Of a DNA stretch of 64,000 nucleotides, positions 12,601 to 24,220 are shown in pieces. Position numbers and translations under genes: made by a program. Each line of letters starts with the position of its first letter. Position 1 is the stretch's first letter. The notes under the pieces are model-generated. The model was not told the origin of the DNA. It made no database searches and was given only the letters and a program-made list of their open reading frames with translations. Source of the stretch: Trochalopteron elliotii (taxonomy: Eukaryota > Chordata > Aves > Passeriformes > Leiothrichidae); contig JANPWX010000033.1 in the NCBI GenBank assembly GCA_024734555.1, forward strand, positions 7,702,381 through 7,766,380, written 5' to 3'.

Positions 12601-15600
12601 GCTTCTTTACGTCTTCAAAAGCAATAATTTCCTTTTGTTATTCTACACCTTTTAACCAAGCACTAAGGGTGAAAGTCACAGAGAAGTGGCTCTTGGTAAC
12701 AGTATTTACCCATTACTCTCCCTGACAAAGTCCTGTTGCTGTCCAATTTTCTTTCTTTTCACCTGTTCCCTTCAAACTATTGCAGACTTTTGCAGTTGGA
12801 TCAGGTGAACAGTGTCTCCTTTACACAAAGAAATTGGGAATTTTTCAGAGAGAACACATTTTCTGCAGATTGGTAATTGCAGAGTATCAGTTTTGACAAA
12901 AGTTTTGGTAGGAAGAGCTTTGCAGATGCAAGACAGAATTTAAATTGCCAGAAGCTATAAAAAATTAAACCTCAGAGTCTCGTAACCACACACAGCAGAG
13001 ATGTGCAAAAAACTACCCAAACCAAAACAGATTAATCTCCCTAAATATGTGAAAGTGTGTTTCACACCATAATATCATCTTGATCATCTTGATGTAGAAT
13101 GTGGTCTAAAAGAAATACAAATATTCAAAGTTTCAGAAATCTGGAAATTAATTCCTACCCTGCATGCCAGGAACTATCAGAATGGTTTGGGTTCAGATTT
13201 GTTTCTAAAAGGGAAGCACCACAGGCTCCCAGTAAGAAAGATATTAAATAAAGAAGGGTTAGGCAAGTGCATGTCTGGTTTTGATTTACTGTTTATTTTA
13301 TTAGCTAAGAAAATAGAATTGAAGAACAGAAAAAAATCTGTAATGAGACATATAGATGGGAAACTGGTCAAAGCAGGCAGGAGTGAAGAACTTTTTAAAA
13401 AGGAAAATAAACTGGCTTGGCATCTTACCTGCTAATTTGTCTGCTGCTGCATCTGGAATTCCAGGGCTTGGGGCATACGTATGTTGTGCTGCAGTAAATC
13501 AGTTGCAATTATTAGCATTGTTTATTCACATAAACAGTAAATGCAATTTACAAAGACACCTAGGTACATCTGCCTTTTAATCTCCACGTCATACTTTTGC
13601 TTTCGGGGCAGTGGAAGCCACCAGAGGGCAACAAACTCCTGCACTGGGCACAGGGACCAGCAACCACACTGATCTCAAAACTCTGGGTTCCAACAGCTCT
13701 CTGAGGACTGGAAGAAAAGTGTGTCAGGAGTTTGTCACCTGAAGTGGAACTGTTAAATCCTGGCCAAGGCTCTGATTTCTTTATAAGCCTTTCTGTGCAT
13801 TAGGTTTCAGTACTGCTTAGTTAAATAAGTCATAATCATGTTGGTTTTGTGGCTTCCATGGGAGCTGGCTGCAGTCTGGCTGCCAGCATTGAGCATTTGA
13901 GATGCTCAGGCCATGCCAGCATCAGATCATCTCCCACTTCCTGCGGGTGCTCCAGCACCCTGGGCTTTGCATTGTTTTATCTAAACCTGACTTATTCCAG
14001 AAGCTGGATGCCACAGCAAACACAGGAGATTGCCTGCTGAACCTGAAGCTCTACAACTCTTATCTGTACATTTTGGATCAGACTAAGCAGCCAGTGAGCA
14101 CTACAGAGGAGGAAATACCGTCCATTTTTGGGTTTTTAAGGTCAATATGAGTAAAGCCTGGAGGGGAGAACTGGCTTCGAGTAGAAGCAATATGGTTTCT
14201 CTCCCAGTTCAAAGTGCTGTACCTATATAAACCCCAATTTTCTACTCACCACATAAATTAACTGGAATACTTGGAGACGTGAATGTTTCCATGGAAGATG
14301 TCAGCACTGGAAAGAAACAAAGCATAGTTTTAAGTACATTATAGCTATCAGTAACTGAATTTAATCAATGCTTCTGTTGGCAGCTTTGATTTTTTAGCAC
14401 TTTATGCCTCTTTATGGGGATAAAAGGCTACTGGTCTTACCTGGATATACTATAACATTAGATGTGCCATTTTCAAGAGCAAAGTTAAATATCTGCTGAG
14501 GAGGACCTGCCAAGCCTGGATTCTCTTGGTACCCTTTCACACTGGCTGGGAGGCACTCTGAGGTCAAATGTTCTGACAATCCTGAAATGTGTGCAGAACA
14601 ATTACTCTTCTGTTTTTAAAGGGTTATGCTTTCTAAAGCTTTGTGAGAGAGAAAAAGCTTTCTAACAGCTATTTATCCTTTATGGCAGCTTCTAGGCAAA
14701 TCTTCCCTGTGGAGAACTCACAGGATCACGAGGCCCATAGAGCCCATTAAAAAAGAACTCTTACAAGGTATGAGGAGCATGAAATACAAGGGATTACCAC
14801 CTTTTAGCAGCCACTGTTTTCAACAGTCTGAAGAGAAATTCTATTATCATAAGGAAAAGTGCTTGAGGCAAAGTCTGTAAATGCATAGCTAGAGGTCCAG
14901 AGAAGAGAAAATGTGTAAATAGTATGTATCTGCATTAAATTTACCTTCCTTACACTGCATCTTTCCCACATAACTGCACATCATGCAGGTTCTACAAGTA
15001 TCCTCCCTCCCAACCCACACTGGGAAAGTTTTTTGATGATTCAGTGCTTGCAATTTAATCAGCCATAGCTCTGAGTTTCTGTAGGTGGGACAGAATTTCT
15101 GCTGCTACTTTATGCTGCTTCAACTCACATGACTTAAACTTACACACTGGTTTTGGTTCCTTTCCAGCACAGACTTAACAGTGAAAGGTGTTAAATTGGG
15201 CCTTTGTCATTAGCACTTCTCAGTGTACCATGAGCACCCTCTGGTACCTAGCATGGCCCAGGCCAGGTGCCTATACAGCCCATCAGTGGGATTACTGCTC
15301 AGTTTTCATGAGCTAAATCACAGCCTAGATTTTGCTCTACTGTTGCAAATGTAATTAGCCCTCAGTCCTTTACGAACCTCTGGGTGAAAAAGAAATTGGA
15401 ACTAAATTAAAGTTTAATAATGAAAAAATTGTGACTTCCTGTTCTTAATACAAGTAAGTAATTACTTAGATTAGCATATGGTAAATAACTGTTCTCTTAT
15501 AACCTGCACCAATTAAATGAAAGATTCATTCTACTCAATTAGGAGCAATGCCCTTGTAATTTCCCTTGGATATTTTTCATTATTTTAGTGAGTGCCACAC

Positions 15601-18600
15601 TTTCAAGGGCTTGACTGGGACAGCTGCCATACCTGCCATTTTGCTGCCATTGCTCATGGCCAGTGACAAGATTTATAAGAGAGATTTCCCCATGTGTAAA
15701 TCAGCCTGTGTATAGGTGCACACCTACAGCTGTACTCTACATACCTGGAATTATGAGGCTTCTTTCCAACCCATGGGCAGCAGGAACAGAAAAGGACTTG
15801 TGCTGGTTAGTTAGGGAGGTGCAGCTCACTGGGTGGCTGTTGAGAGGCATAGCAAAGAAACTGCCATTCCCTGCAGACACTGCAGGGACTTCCACTTTAA
15901 AATAAAATAGCAAAACAAAAGGAGAAAGTTATCTCATGGGTAGAAGTTAAAGGAACCAAAGAAAAGGTCTCAATAGATATGATAGACCACTTGATTCTGA
16001 TCAGCTGTGTTTTAATTTTCCAAAAGCAAGAACAATTCACAAGAGCTTTCTGAAAACTATTTAGCTCTCAAAATCTAAAATGTATTTATTAAATTCTACA
16101 GTAGGTCACTTTTCTTCTCAGCAGTTCACTCTTTAAATTTTCTTTTTCTTCATCTTTCCTGTCCTGTCTTATTTCCAGGTGTATCTAGGTGTACATGACC
16201 CTTGACATGGATGATTGGCAGGTAAGATATAACAATGTCTTACATTGGCTGTACCAATTTTCCAAGCACAGTTTGTTGTCTCAATATTGCACAAGAGCAG
16301 AGAGGCCCACAAGCAACAAACTGGGGACCTTGACTCCCTACTTAGACACTTGAAAGGACAAATAGTGTGTATTAAGTGTCTCCCAAAGAACAGTCACAAA
16401 CACAAGAGCTTTTAAAGATGCATCTCCTCTGCAGCACATTTTTTTCCTCCAAGAACAGAACAAATGGGAGAGAGGTTTGTGCATTGTACAATTTCATGTG
16501 CTTATCAAAAGATTCCTACAAATCAAGTAAGACATGCTTATTGGAATCAGTCTGTTAGTTTCATTGGTTTTACAACACCCTTAATCTCAGAATTGGTTTG
16601 GCTTTTTCCTTCCCTCTTCTGTCTAGCTGCAACAAATAAGCCTATATTTCATCACTTCCTGTGGTCTGGTGTTTTTATCAGGAGCTACAAACTTGTCTGG
16701 GGTTTGTGCCACTATTTCATTCAATTCCTTTGAAAGAATCTCATCCTTGGCATACTACTTTGAGCTTTAGTGCACATTATTTATTCTCTTTGCTGTAGGT
16801 AGCTTTGCACTTCTGAAGAGCTGCTGCATTTGCCTTTGCAGGATCATTCGGTGACACCCATGTCAGGTTAAATAAACTCATTTTGTCAAGTAGCTCATCT
16901 TTTTGTCAGTTAGGTTTTTCTACACAGTACTTATACTGTCTTATGTATATGTTCCTTCCTCAGCACCTGCATTGGATCAAGGACAGTAGTGAAACTGATA
17001 GTATTCTGAGGACTTCCAGGAAAAGGATGGGTGCAGCTTCACAAAGCCCCTGTTAGCTCAGTGATGACCCTTTCCTCTGGAATGCAGGTTCTGTAGGGTG
17101 AGGCATTTGGAACTGATGTGCCATTTCCTTATAGTTAGTGTGGCATAAAGACAGGCTTTTAAAAGTGCCAAATCTAGAAAGGAACTTAAGCAAATAGAAA
17201 GTAATCCACCTTTAATGGGTACTAACTGCCAGGAACTTTACCTGTGGTTAAGTAACTAAAATCAGCAGGTACCAGTTCAGTAGAAACTCTGATAACCTTC
17301 CCAGAGCTAGCAAACATGATTTTTCACAGCTGATTCTGCTCAGTTCTCCCTCCCCACTCCCTCAGAACTCCAGCTGGAAAACCAGCTTGGATCAGAGTCA
17401 TGGTGCACGTGTGCTCTCTCTGATTTTCATGCAGTCTGTGCCAGTTCCTTACCTGAACTGTGCTGAGGTGCAGTCCCAGATCCCAGATTAATAGTGCATT
17501 AATAGTGCATCCTAGCACTCTGGCTGGATCTCTAGTTACACACTGGTTTGGCTGCCCCCTCTGACATGCACATGGCCCCCAGGGTTTGGTACAGTCAGGA
17601 GCCTTGTGAGGTGTTCTGACACACAAGTCAGATGTCCATTTGAAACACAATATAAAACAGTCAAAACTGGCTGCTCTCACTTGGATTTTGGAAAAGTCTT
17701 TTGCTGGTTTAGCTCTGCCTGAGATACCCCTTTGGGCTACAGTTGGATAAGAATATTAGCACCAGTTTACACCTAGGGGACAAGTTCCAGCCTGCCTGCT
17801 GGCCCCAGGTGTTGTCTTGTAGATGGTCTAACTAGTGCAAAACCTAGAAATTTCCCTTTCTCCCTTTCTTTCTTCGGTTTAAAGCACTTTATAGCATGGA
17901 CTGGGCCAAGAAATCATCTCTTCACAGTTACTATTTTCACTAGGATGTTTCACTGGACTTTTGGAAGATGTCACACTGGGAACAAAGAGGATCAAACCCA
18001 GGACATGCAGAGCTATGACCTGATGGGTAATATGACTCAGGTCATAGCTCTGCATGTCCTGGGCATGATCCTTTCTGTTCCAATTGAGACATCTTCCCAA
18101 AATCCAGTGAAAAAAGGGTGTACGTGACAAAAGTTACAGAATTTGGCACTGACCCACGTGTCCATTATTTTTCTTTCTTTTCTCATGAGGATTTTGAAAA
18201 GGTCAACTGTGCCTCTGCTGACATTAAGTAATTTTCCTGCCACCTGGCAGGAACACGTACTTTTGAAGCATAAGGATCCAACTGTTCTTAGGCTACCATA
18301 TGGCTGATCCTAAGTTACACAATTAGGACATGGATTTGTTATATCACAAATTAGTCAGAGGAATCTAAAAGTGTGATTTTTGCAGAAACATGAAAATGCA
18401 TAATGATCAAAATCACCAAATCTGTAACAGCAAACTTTTCTGGAAGGTAGAGTTACAGTACTTAACAGAGGATGACATTTTGGAACATGAGACAATATAT
18501 GTTCAATGACCTTTTCTTATTCAGCCAATGACTTACCAATTTTCTTATATTTGGGTTCTGAAGCATCACAGTAACTCTCTGCTGCAGAGCCTAAGAAAGC

Positions 18601-21600
18601 TGAAGGAAAGCAAAATCACAGTAAGTGGCAAAATTTTGGTAATTTTAGATTTACCCCATGAAACTTATTTTAACTTTTTTAACTGGTGTTACCAGTTTCA
18701 ATTCAGCTATTTCAGGACTGTACTGGTCCAATGTATAAAAATGAGTGTGAAAAGCCTCATGTTATTTCGCTCTGACTGTAAAGTTTTAATTAGGCTGCAG
18801 ATTTTTATGCCAAAGATTTTTGCTGTTGGTCTTGCTATTAAAGAGGCAATGTTCAGCCAATGCTTACTAAGCTACAGATACACTGAAAACAAAGTCAACA
18901 CTGCCATGAGGAGCACAAAAATGCAAAGAAATATAACAGGTTTAATGTTTGTAACAGGACAACAAATTCTGCGAACTGTAAATTCTATGCTTGGAAGAGC
19001 TGCTTTCATTTCCGGCCTGTGAGCATGACCAAAGGCAGAGGAAGCACGTCTGGTGTCACTGAAGAGCTGCATGACAAGAGCACTGGGGCTGTGCTAAAGC
19101 CAAGGGGCTGCAATGAAGGTCTAAAACCCAGCCACAAAGCCTTCCATATTCTCACTGTCTTACACTTACTCCGTTTAAGACATGTCTGCTTCTTTATGTC
19201 AGGAAACTTCTCGGTGTTTTCAGCAATAATGTCATCCAAAATGAGGTCCCCTGCTAAAAACATGAAATAGGGTCCAATGTCAAACTTTGTTCTAAAAAAA
19301 ATTACAGAGAGGAGTAAAAGCAAAAGAAACACATCAACAGAGAGCAAAGATGAAATATGCTCCAAATAAAAGATAAAAACCAAATCATGCAATAAAAGAT
19401 GTATCCAGATCCGTATGATTTAGAAAGCCCAGAGAGCTCTGAATGCAGACTTTGTCACCCTGTGTTAATTTCTGAACTGCAAACTATTAATCTACTGGCA
19501 GTGGCTAATAAAACATAAGTACTTCTCAATGCTTTAATGAGTAGCAAAGGATAAAACATTGTAACTGTGTCACAGTGTGATCTCAGTACTACTCAATTTA
19601 TGTACTAAAGAGATTATTAGATCCTTTCAGAGAAGAATAAAGGGTTCTAAAAAGATTTTATATTCTGTGTTGCAAGAACTGTGAAGTTATCCACACCATA
19701 CTTTTACTGGAAAATAGTTGAATACTAATACTGTATCTTACGTTTTTCTAAAACCAATAAAAATATTGCCATTAGGTGCAAAAACCCCCAGATTCTAAAC
19801 ACCACGGAGCAGCATAAATTATTTGAAAAGCCATGTGAGCTTCCTGCAGCCAGAATTATTCTAGGGAAAGACTGACCTTTGGTAAATTAGTCCCAATCAT
19901 TTTGCTCAAACATAAAACAGGATATACAGATATTCTGTGAACCTTCTGGTTCTGTGGATTTCTCAACAGCCACCTATTGATAGATCTGTTCTGGAATAGT
20001 AAATAGTATTTGTGTTGCCACCTAAACAATGATACCCCAAGCCAAGCAATGTCTCCAGTCTAAGATGGATGAAGGAATGGTTTACTATATACATAATAGC
20101 ATTGTTGCATTAATCAGGGTGAGAAGTAAAACTTGACACACTTCCTCAGGCAGCTCTGTGCATCCTGGACAGAAATCAGTGTGTGTGAACTGTATTTATA
20201 CACATGCAAAGTGCTCTGGGGACTTATCAGTATCATCCCTGCAGTGCTCAGAGTAGGTGTGATGCTGCTTGAGGCTATTAATGCACTGGACAGGGAAGTT
20301 GTGCATATTCTATGGCCATGGTGACATGATCAGCAGCTGGGTCAGAGACAGAACTGCCATCTTTGAGAAAGGTCTGCAAAAATGCATAAAATCCTTGTTT
20401 TCCAAGAAAATTCTGGGACACTGTGCTCAGGGGGAAAGAAGAAGGCACCAGAGGTATAGAAACTTTACTAGTGTTCAAACTGGGGGGATGAAGGACATTT
20501 TAGACAGAACACTGCCATGGAGAAAATTGGTCTTTGCCATATCAATCTTACCAAAAATGTCTTCGACCTGCTTCTCTTGCTGATCCTTGAGCACATATTC
20601 TACTAATTCAGCTAGCAACAAAGGAAAAAAAAAGAGAGGAACACAGTAATGACACAGTAAATGTCACAGCAAAACTTTTGTAAGCTTATCCTCATTAACA
20701 GAACTCTGCAGTGTAAGTAAAATGGAAGAGTTAAATTAAGTTTTTCTTGTAACTTGTTGTTCAGGAAATAAAGATCATAAGAAAAGAGAAGTTGAGAAAG
20801 GAAGTATTAAGCAGAAGGAGACATTAATAGAGAGATTTTCCCCCAACAACCACAAGCTACTGTTAATCTGTTTCCCCACCATGCACATGTTCAGGTACAC
20901 TAAATTAGATCTACCCACATGAGGGAAAGGCTACTTGAGTAAATGCCATGCCTTCAGATTGAGAATAGAATTTGTAAGAAATAGCTATAGGAAAAATTGA
21001 AAAAATTGCTTTCATACCTACATTAGCATAAGCATCTGTGGTGTTGGAACAGGGGTAGAACCCATCTCCATTTTCATATGGGAAATCCACATTATTTACC
21101 TGTTCATAGTTGCTGGCATCAAGATCTAGAGTTAATAAGGAATATGCATTGGCTCAATGAATGCCATAATCAAGCAGTAAAACCACCAGACAGCAGGACA
21201 TACAGCACAGACAGATTTGTTACTTCAGCAGAAGGCTTTGGCTTTTCACTGTGTGTTGGCTAAGAAAGACCAGAACTGAACTCTCAGTAATTCACAGTCA
21301 CCTGGAAATCAGCACTTTTCTTTTGTTAAAACTCTGAGACCTCATCTCTCCTGGTGAATAAAATACTTCCTGAATCCATTCTATGACAATCAGGCCCAGA
21401 CTCATACAGCCTAGTAAACCTTCTTATCCTTCAGGATATGGTGGTATCACGCTGTTCAGAACAATGCTGTGTCCATGCTAATCCCTGAGTTGCACTGCAA
21501 ATTGCCTGTGAAGCTGCCAGTTGGCAAAGGCTAAAACCTTGCCAGGGACCATGCTAACACCTCCACAGCAGAGATGCCCAGCTTCCAGTAACTGGTGCCA

Positions 21601-22904
21601 TGTCCTGATGATGTTTGATTTATCTACATCATCTCAGATATTGCTAAGGCTCAAAAGTATTCCAGTCAGTGAAAGATCTGTGACAGCACGAATCAGTGCT
21701 TGACCCCTAATTCATCCTACTTTCAGTCACTCAGCAAGTGGGGCCATGGGGTAAGAAACACTCCTGGAGCTGTTTTTAACAGTCAGAAGCTGAGAGGAAA
21801 AAGCCCAACCTGGGAAATGATCTGTCACAAAGATGATTCCTTATTCTGGTGCTCAGTTCTCCACTGATTACCCATGTGCCTACTGGCATTGGTCACTTAT
21901 GAAAGCCACAGTGCTCTATTTTGATAACATTTTCCACCTATTTGGCACAGAGCTGTGAGACTTCATATCTTGCATACACCAGCTCTTCTCCAATCATTGC
22001 CATTCTCAATCCATGGTCCAGCTCATTTGTTTAAAATAAGCTCAGCTAACACTCCATACCACAGATACACTTTCATACTTTGGGAAGGGAGAGCAGAACA
22101 GTCCACAACTTCCACACAAAGTCATGAGCACAAAGTTTGAGATCCAGGGCAACCTCCTGATCTGATTACCTGTAGGAACTGAAGTGCAAGGAATTATCAA
22201 CTTTATACTCTTGCCCTTCTGCTTTCTCATTTGTAATGGAATTATAAAACCACTGTGTCCCAAAAAGCTGGAAAATGGCATCTGGTAATGCAACTCCATT
22301 GCTTTGGTGCCTTAGGATCTCAGAAAGCAATGCAATGCTGTTTGCTTGTGGACTGTCTTCATCACAAAGTCATCTAAAAGTCTGTTCTGCAAAACTTTTG
22401 GCTTCAAGCCACTGAGGTATTGACAATTACACTTGGCCAGCTTATGACAGGAACATTTGCAAATAAACTACTTACAGGAGTGATATCCAAATGAAAGACA
22501 CTGTCATGCCCTGATGAGTGACAGTACAGTGTGTTTTGTTGGACTAACTGAGCAGGATGCTATAAATATGTACAATTTAAAAACATGACAGTTTCTGGAA
22601 GCAGTCACTGTATGTACAGAAACAGACAAACTTACCACATCCTAACACCAAGTGCTTGTAGACTTTAACTCAGTCATCATGATAAACTGCCATGAGGTGG
22701 TTTTGTAGCTGAGAGGAGATGGCAATAACTTACAGCATGAGGGATAAACCAGTCAAATATTTTTTTAGTGTTTTACTAACCTGTACAGAAGTCACCTTCA
22801 TCTCCAGATGACTTAGGATCAAAGAAAGTACACAGATGCAATGGATCAATATCACTGTGCAGTAAATCAAGGTAGCCATTTTCAGGCATAAATAATGAAT
22901 CCAT
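3691..22904 (-). CDS. CIITA: MHC class II transactivator CIITA, 19 coding exons, complete
   Basis: CIITA is a nuclear NLR-family coactivator that binds the RFX/CREB/NF-Y enhanceosome on MHC class II promoters and switches the genes on. Coding exons in transcript order: 22904-22781, 21125-21018, 20611-20552, 19250-19170, 18590-18537, 15894-15745, 14581-14441, 14306-14250, 13488-13429, 12267-12202, 11762-10055, 9943-9770, 8943-8872, 7553-7473, 6349-6257, 5921-5838, 5080-4997, 4510-4427, 3763-3691. Each has AG acceptor and GT donor edges, and all phases match. The total is 3354 nt, 1117 residues plus stop, close to the 1130 residues of human CIITA. Domains in order are acidic activation, Pro/Ser/Thr-rich, NACHT GTP-binding and leucine-rich repeats. 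The start ATG at 22904 lies 13 nt inside an exon with its own acceptor, so a 5' non-coding exon lies upstream. The segment MWNPTIPYGVLEHL near the C terminus is diagnostic of the family. Confidence 0.95.
5642..5701. repeat. Perfect 30-bp tandem duplication
   Basis: A 30-bp unit (TGTATGTCTGTCATACTTCT plus ten more pyrimidine-rich bases) occurs twice back to back, 5642-5671 and 5672-5701, inside a CIITA intron. It is probably a young slippage duplication. Confidence 0.9.
7158..7272. repeat. 57-bp tandem duplication split by a single N
   Basis: 7158-7214 and 7216-7272 are the same 57-bp sequence, separated only by an ambiguous base at 7215. The position is in a CIITA intron between the 7553-7473 and 6349-6257 exons. 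A one-base N exactly at the junction suggests a contig join or scaffolding overlap rather than a biological duplication. Confidence 0.9.
10055..11762 (-). other. CIITA: CIITA large exon: NACHT GTP-binding domain
   Basis: One 1708-nt exon encodes residues about 301-869. It has an acceptor (TTTCTCTAG) before AGCAAGTG at 11762 and a donor (CAG|GTTGGT) at 10055. Walker A is GRAGMGKS (about residues 395-402) and Walker B is VLLIFDGF (about 469-476). The base-recognition motif is SKVD (about 533-536), where human has SKAD. The human DAYG (G3) position reads KLYS here. LTPPDVHVLL and FSLDLRNSSI near the end match the family's region before the repeats. A single giant NACHT exon is the normal vertebrate NLR arrangement. 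The domain binds GTP and controls nuclear accumulation in mammals; whether nucleotide binding is the same here is open because of the altered G3 motif. Confidence 0.93.
12202..19250 (-). other. CIITA: CIITA middle exons: basic segment and Pro/Ser/Thr-rich region
   Basis: Seven small exons (19250-19170, 18590-18537, 15894-15745, 14581-14441, 14306-14250, 13488-13429, 12267-12202) encode residues about 98-300. The first two carry a lysine-rich stretch (KKQTCLKR and later KYKKI) at the place where mammalian CIITA has a nuclear localisation signal. The later ones are rich in Pro, Ser and Thr (for example METFTSPSIPVN), fitting the P/S/T domain. Every exon is phase 2 at entry and phase 1 at exit, so single exons can be skipped in frame. 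This is the least conserved part of the protein, so these calls lean on splice sites and phase more than on residue identity. Confidence 0.82.
17949..18111. repeat. Imperfect inverted repeat, hairpin with 75-bp arms
   Basis: The left arm (17949-18023) and right arm (18037-18111) are reverse complements with about nine mismatches in 75 positions, around a 13-base loop (18024-18036). The inner 25 bp of the arms are identical. It lies in the CIITA intron between exons 18590-18537 and 15894-15745. It could be a foldback transposon remnant or a transcribed hairpin. No terminal target duplication was established. Confidence 0.85.
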
Positions 22905-22917
22905 GGTTTGTCTCTGT
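20552..22917 (-). other. CIITA: CIITA first coding exons: start codon and acidic activation domain
   Basis: Exon 22917-22781 has an acceptor (TTTGATTTCAG) before ACAGAGACAAACC and then the ATG at 22904. The opening residues include ENGYLDLLHSDIDPLHL, matching the mammalian start GGYLELLNSDADPLCL. Exon 21125-21018 reads straight through a GTAAAT sequence that could be mistaken for a donor and ends DAYANV, matching EAYANI. Exon 20611-20552 encodes AELVEYVLKDQQEKQVEDIF, matching AELDQYVFQDSQ...DIF. Together these are residues 1-97 and form the acidic domain that recruits CBP/p300 and general transcription factors. The start corresponds to that of the mammalian IFN-gamma-inducible (promoter IV) isoform. 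Confidence 0.93.
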
Positions 22918-23116
22918 CTGAAATCAAATTGCACAGCAGTTAGCTCTGACACAGCCACAGCTTTTGTCAGTCACATCCACAAGTCCTGCACTGTGGCTTT
23001 CTGTTGGCAAGACACAGATCTTGAGGCTGGAGAGCTGGCATTTCTTACCAAGACCTGCACTGAGTTGTAACCCTGAGTTACTTAGAGATCTAGAGACAGC
23101 TTGCAGTGAGACTCAC

Positions 23117-23159
23117 CTGTCTTTTACTCCAGTGAGAGGAGTGGGGTCAGTCTGACCAC
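23117..23159 (-). other. Candidate 43-bp 5' non-coding exon of CIITA
   Basis: On the minus strand this segment is bounded by a good acceptor (TTTTTGGTCCAG) and a consensus donor (ACAG|GTGAGT). It lies 200 bp upstream of the exon that carries the CIITA start codon. It has an in-frame stop when entered in phase 0, and its length does not give an in-frame extension into the ATG exon. If used, it would therefore be untranslated. No transcript evidence is available. Confidence 0.35.
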
Positions 23160-23802
23160 CTGGACCAAAAATGACAAATATTGAATAAGTGGCAATCCTG
23201 CTATCTTATCAGCATATAAATGATGCACAAATCCAGCAGGTATCAGGGAAATTAGAAGACTGCAGTGAATAGGATGGGACATCCAGAAGCTACATTTCTT
23301 CATAAAGTTTATCTGTTCCTCCACATCATTGTAAATTTCTTTCTATTTCCTGCCAGTTACTGCAGCAGACACTAGAATCAGTTCAAACATTCTTCCTGGA
23401 TTTTCCACAAATATAGAATAACACACCATGTTTCTTATTCATCATTTTAATCAAATTGTTTCAAACCCAAATATTGGCTCCTCAGTGTTTATAGATCACT
23501 GGTGTAAATGCCACCTGAGCTGTTGATCCAAATGATTTACTCCACCATAATACAGAGATACCAGGATGAAAAGAACAACCAGCAAAAGTTTCAGACTCTA
23601 TCCTGTAAAAATAGGTGTCCACACTTCACAACCATGGAAAGTTTCAGCTTGGCATCAAACACCATATTTTGCAATGAAGAATATCTAATAAACTGCTCTC
23701 AAATACTCTGCCCTTAGCAGATGTCCTTGTTTGCATCCATCTCTGTTCCTGAGGTGTGCAAACACGGAGCAACTGCTGTACCATGAAACCTACCTGCAAC
23801 AT

Positions 23803-23879
23803 GGAAAAAGAGAAATACAGCTAACCCTGCAGCTGTGATGGAAGAAGGCAGAGCAGACCTCAGCACACACTACCACGTG
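23803..23879 (-). promoter_or_regulatory. Candidate CIITA promoter motifs: E-box and IRF-like site
   Basis: A perfect E-box CACGTG lies at 23874-23879. On the minus strand it is preceded by TTGATAAC, a weak resemblance to the GAS-like sequence next to the E-box in mammalian CIITA promoter IV. About 60 bp downstream in the transcription direction lies GAAAAAGAGAAA (plus about 23803-23815), which fits an AANNGAAA IRF site. The order GAS-like, E-box, IRF is that of the interferon-inducible promoter, and the site is about 0.9 kb upstream of the start-codon exon. Short motifs occur by chance, so this is tentative. Confidence 0.3.
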
Positions 23880-23914
23880 CTGCCTTGTTATCAACTCATC
23901 CTCATCCCTCTTAC

Positions 23915-24073
23915 CTCTTCATGGGGTTGTCCCTCTGAACAGCTTGGAAATAGGTATTGCTGCATTTGTTGCAGAAAATGCCAAAATCTAGAGCCAGGAG
24001 TTTGAAAAGTAGGTGAACGTGGTGTGGTTCCATGAGAGGAGTAGGCTGCACTTAGATAGTTCTCCTTTTCCAT
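23915..24073 (-). other. Candidate alternative first exon of CIITA with an open frame
   Basis: An ATG at 24073 opens 53 codons that run to a strong donor (GAAGAG|GTAAGAG) at 23915. The N-terminal peptide begins MEKENYLSAAYSSHGTT. This is faintly reminiscent of the SYLSEPQGSSQCAT segment of the mammalian B-cell isoform, but the match is too weak to claim homology. Exon phase 0 does not join in frame to the 22917-22781 exon, directly or through the 43-bp segment at 23117-23159. It may be untranslated leader, a short upstream ORF, or not an exon at all. Confidence 0.25.
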
Positions 24074-24206
24074 GTTTTATGGCCTCACTACATTACCAAG
24101 ATTACAAAAAATTTGATATTATTGCCTGGCAACTATAAATGGAAAGCAGAAGTTGAGAAACCTGCCTGAGAACCAAGAATGAGGTTATAAACACACCAGA
24201 TTAAAT

Positions 24207-24220
24207 TTTCAGTTTGTTTC
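24207..24220. promoter_or_regulatory. ISRE-like element upstream of candidate CIITA first exon
   Basis: TTTCAGTTTGTTTC resembles an interferon-stimulated response element with one mismatch (TTTCNNTTTC core). It lies about 135 bp upstream of the ATG at 24073 on the minus strand. Confidence 0.2.

Noticed and set aside
21018..21125. A GTAAAT after AACAG inside this exon looked like a donor that would split it in two
   Set aside because: The frame reads through it, the downstream part has no acceptor, and the combined exon has the correct phase and matches the CIITA acidic domain.
23891..24073. Possible avian version of the CARD-containing dendritic-cell CIITA N terminus
   Set aside because: The peptide shows no CARD-like pattern and the exon phase does not join in frame to the start-codon exon. 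It is kept only as a weak 5' exon candidate.
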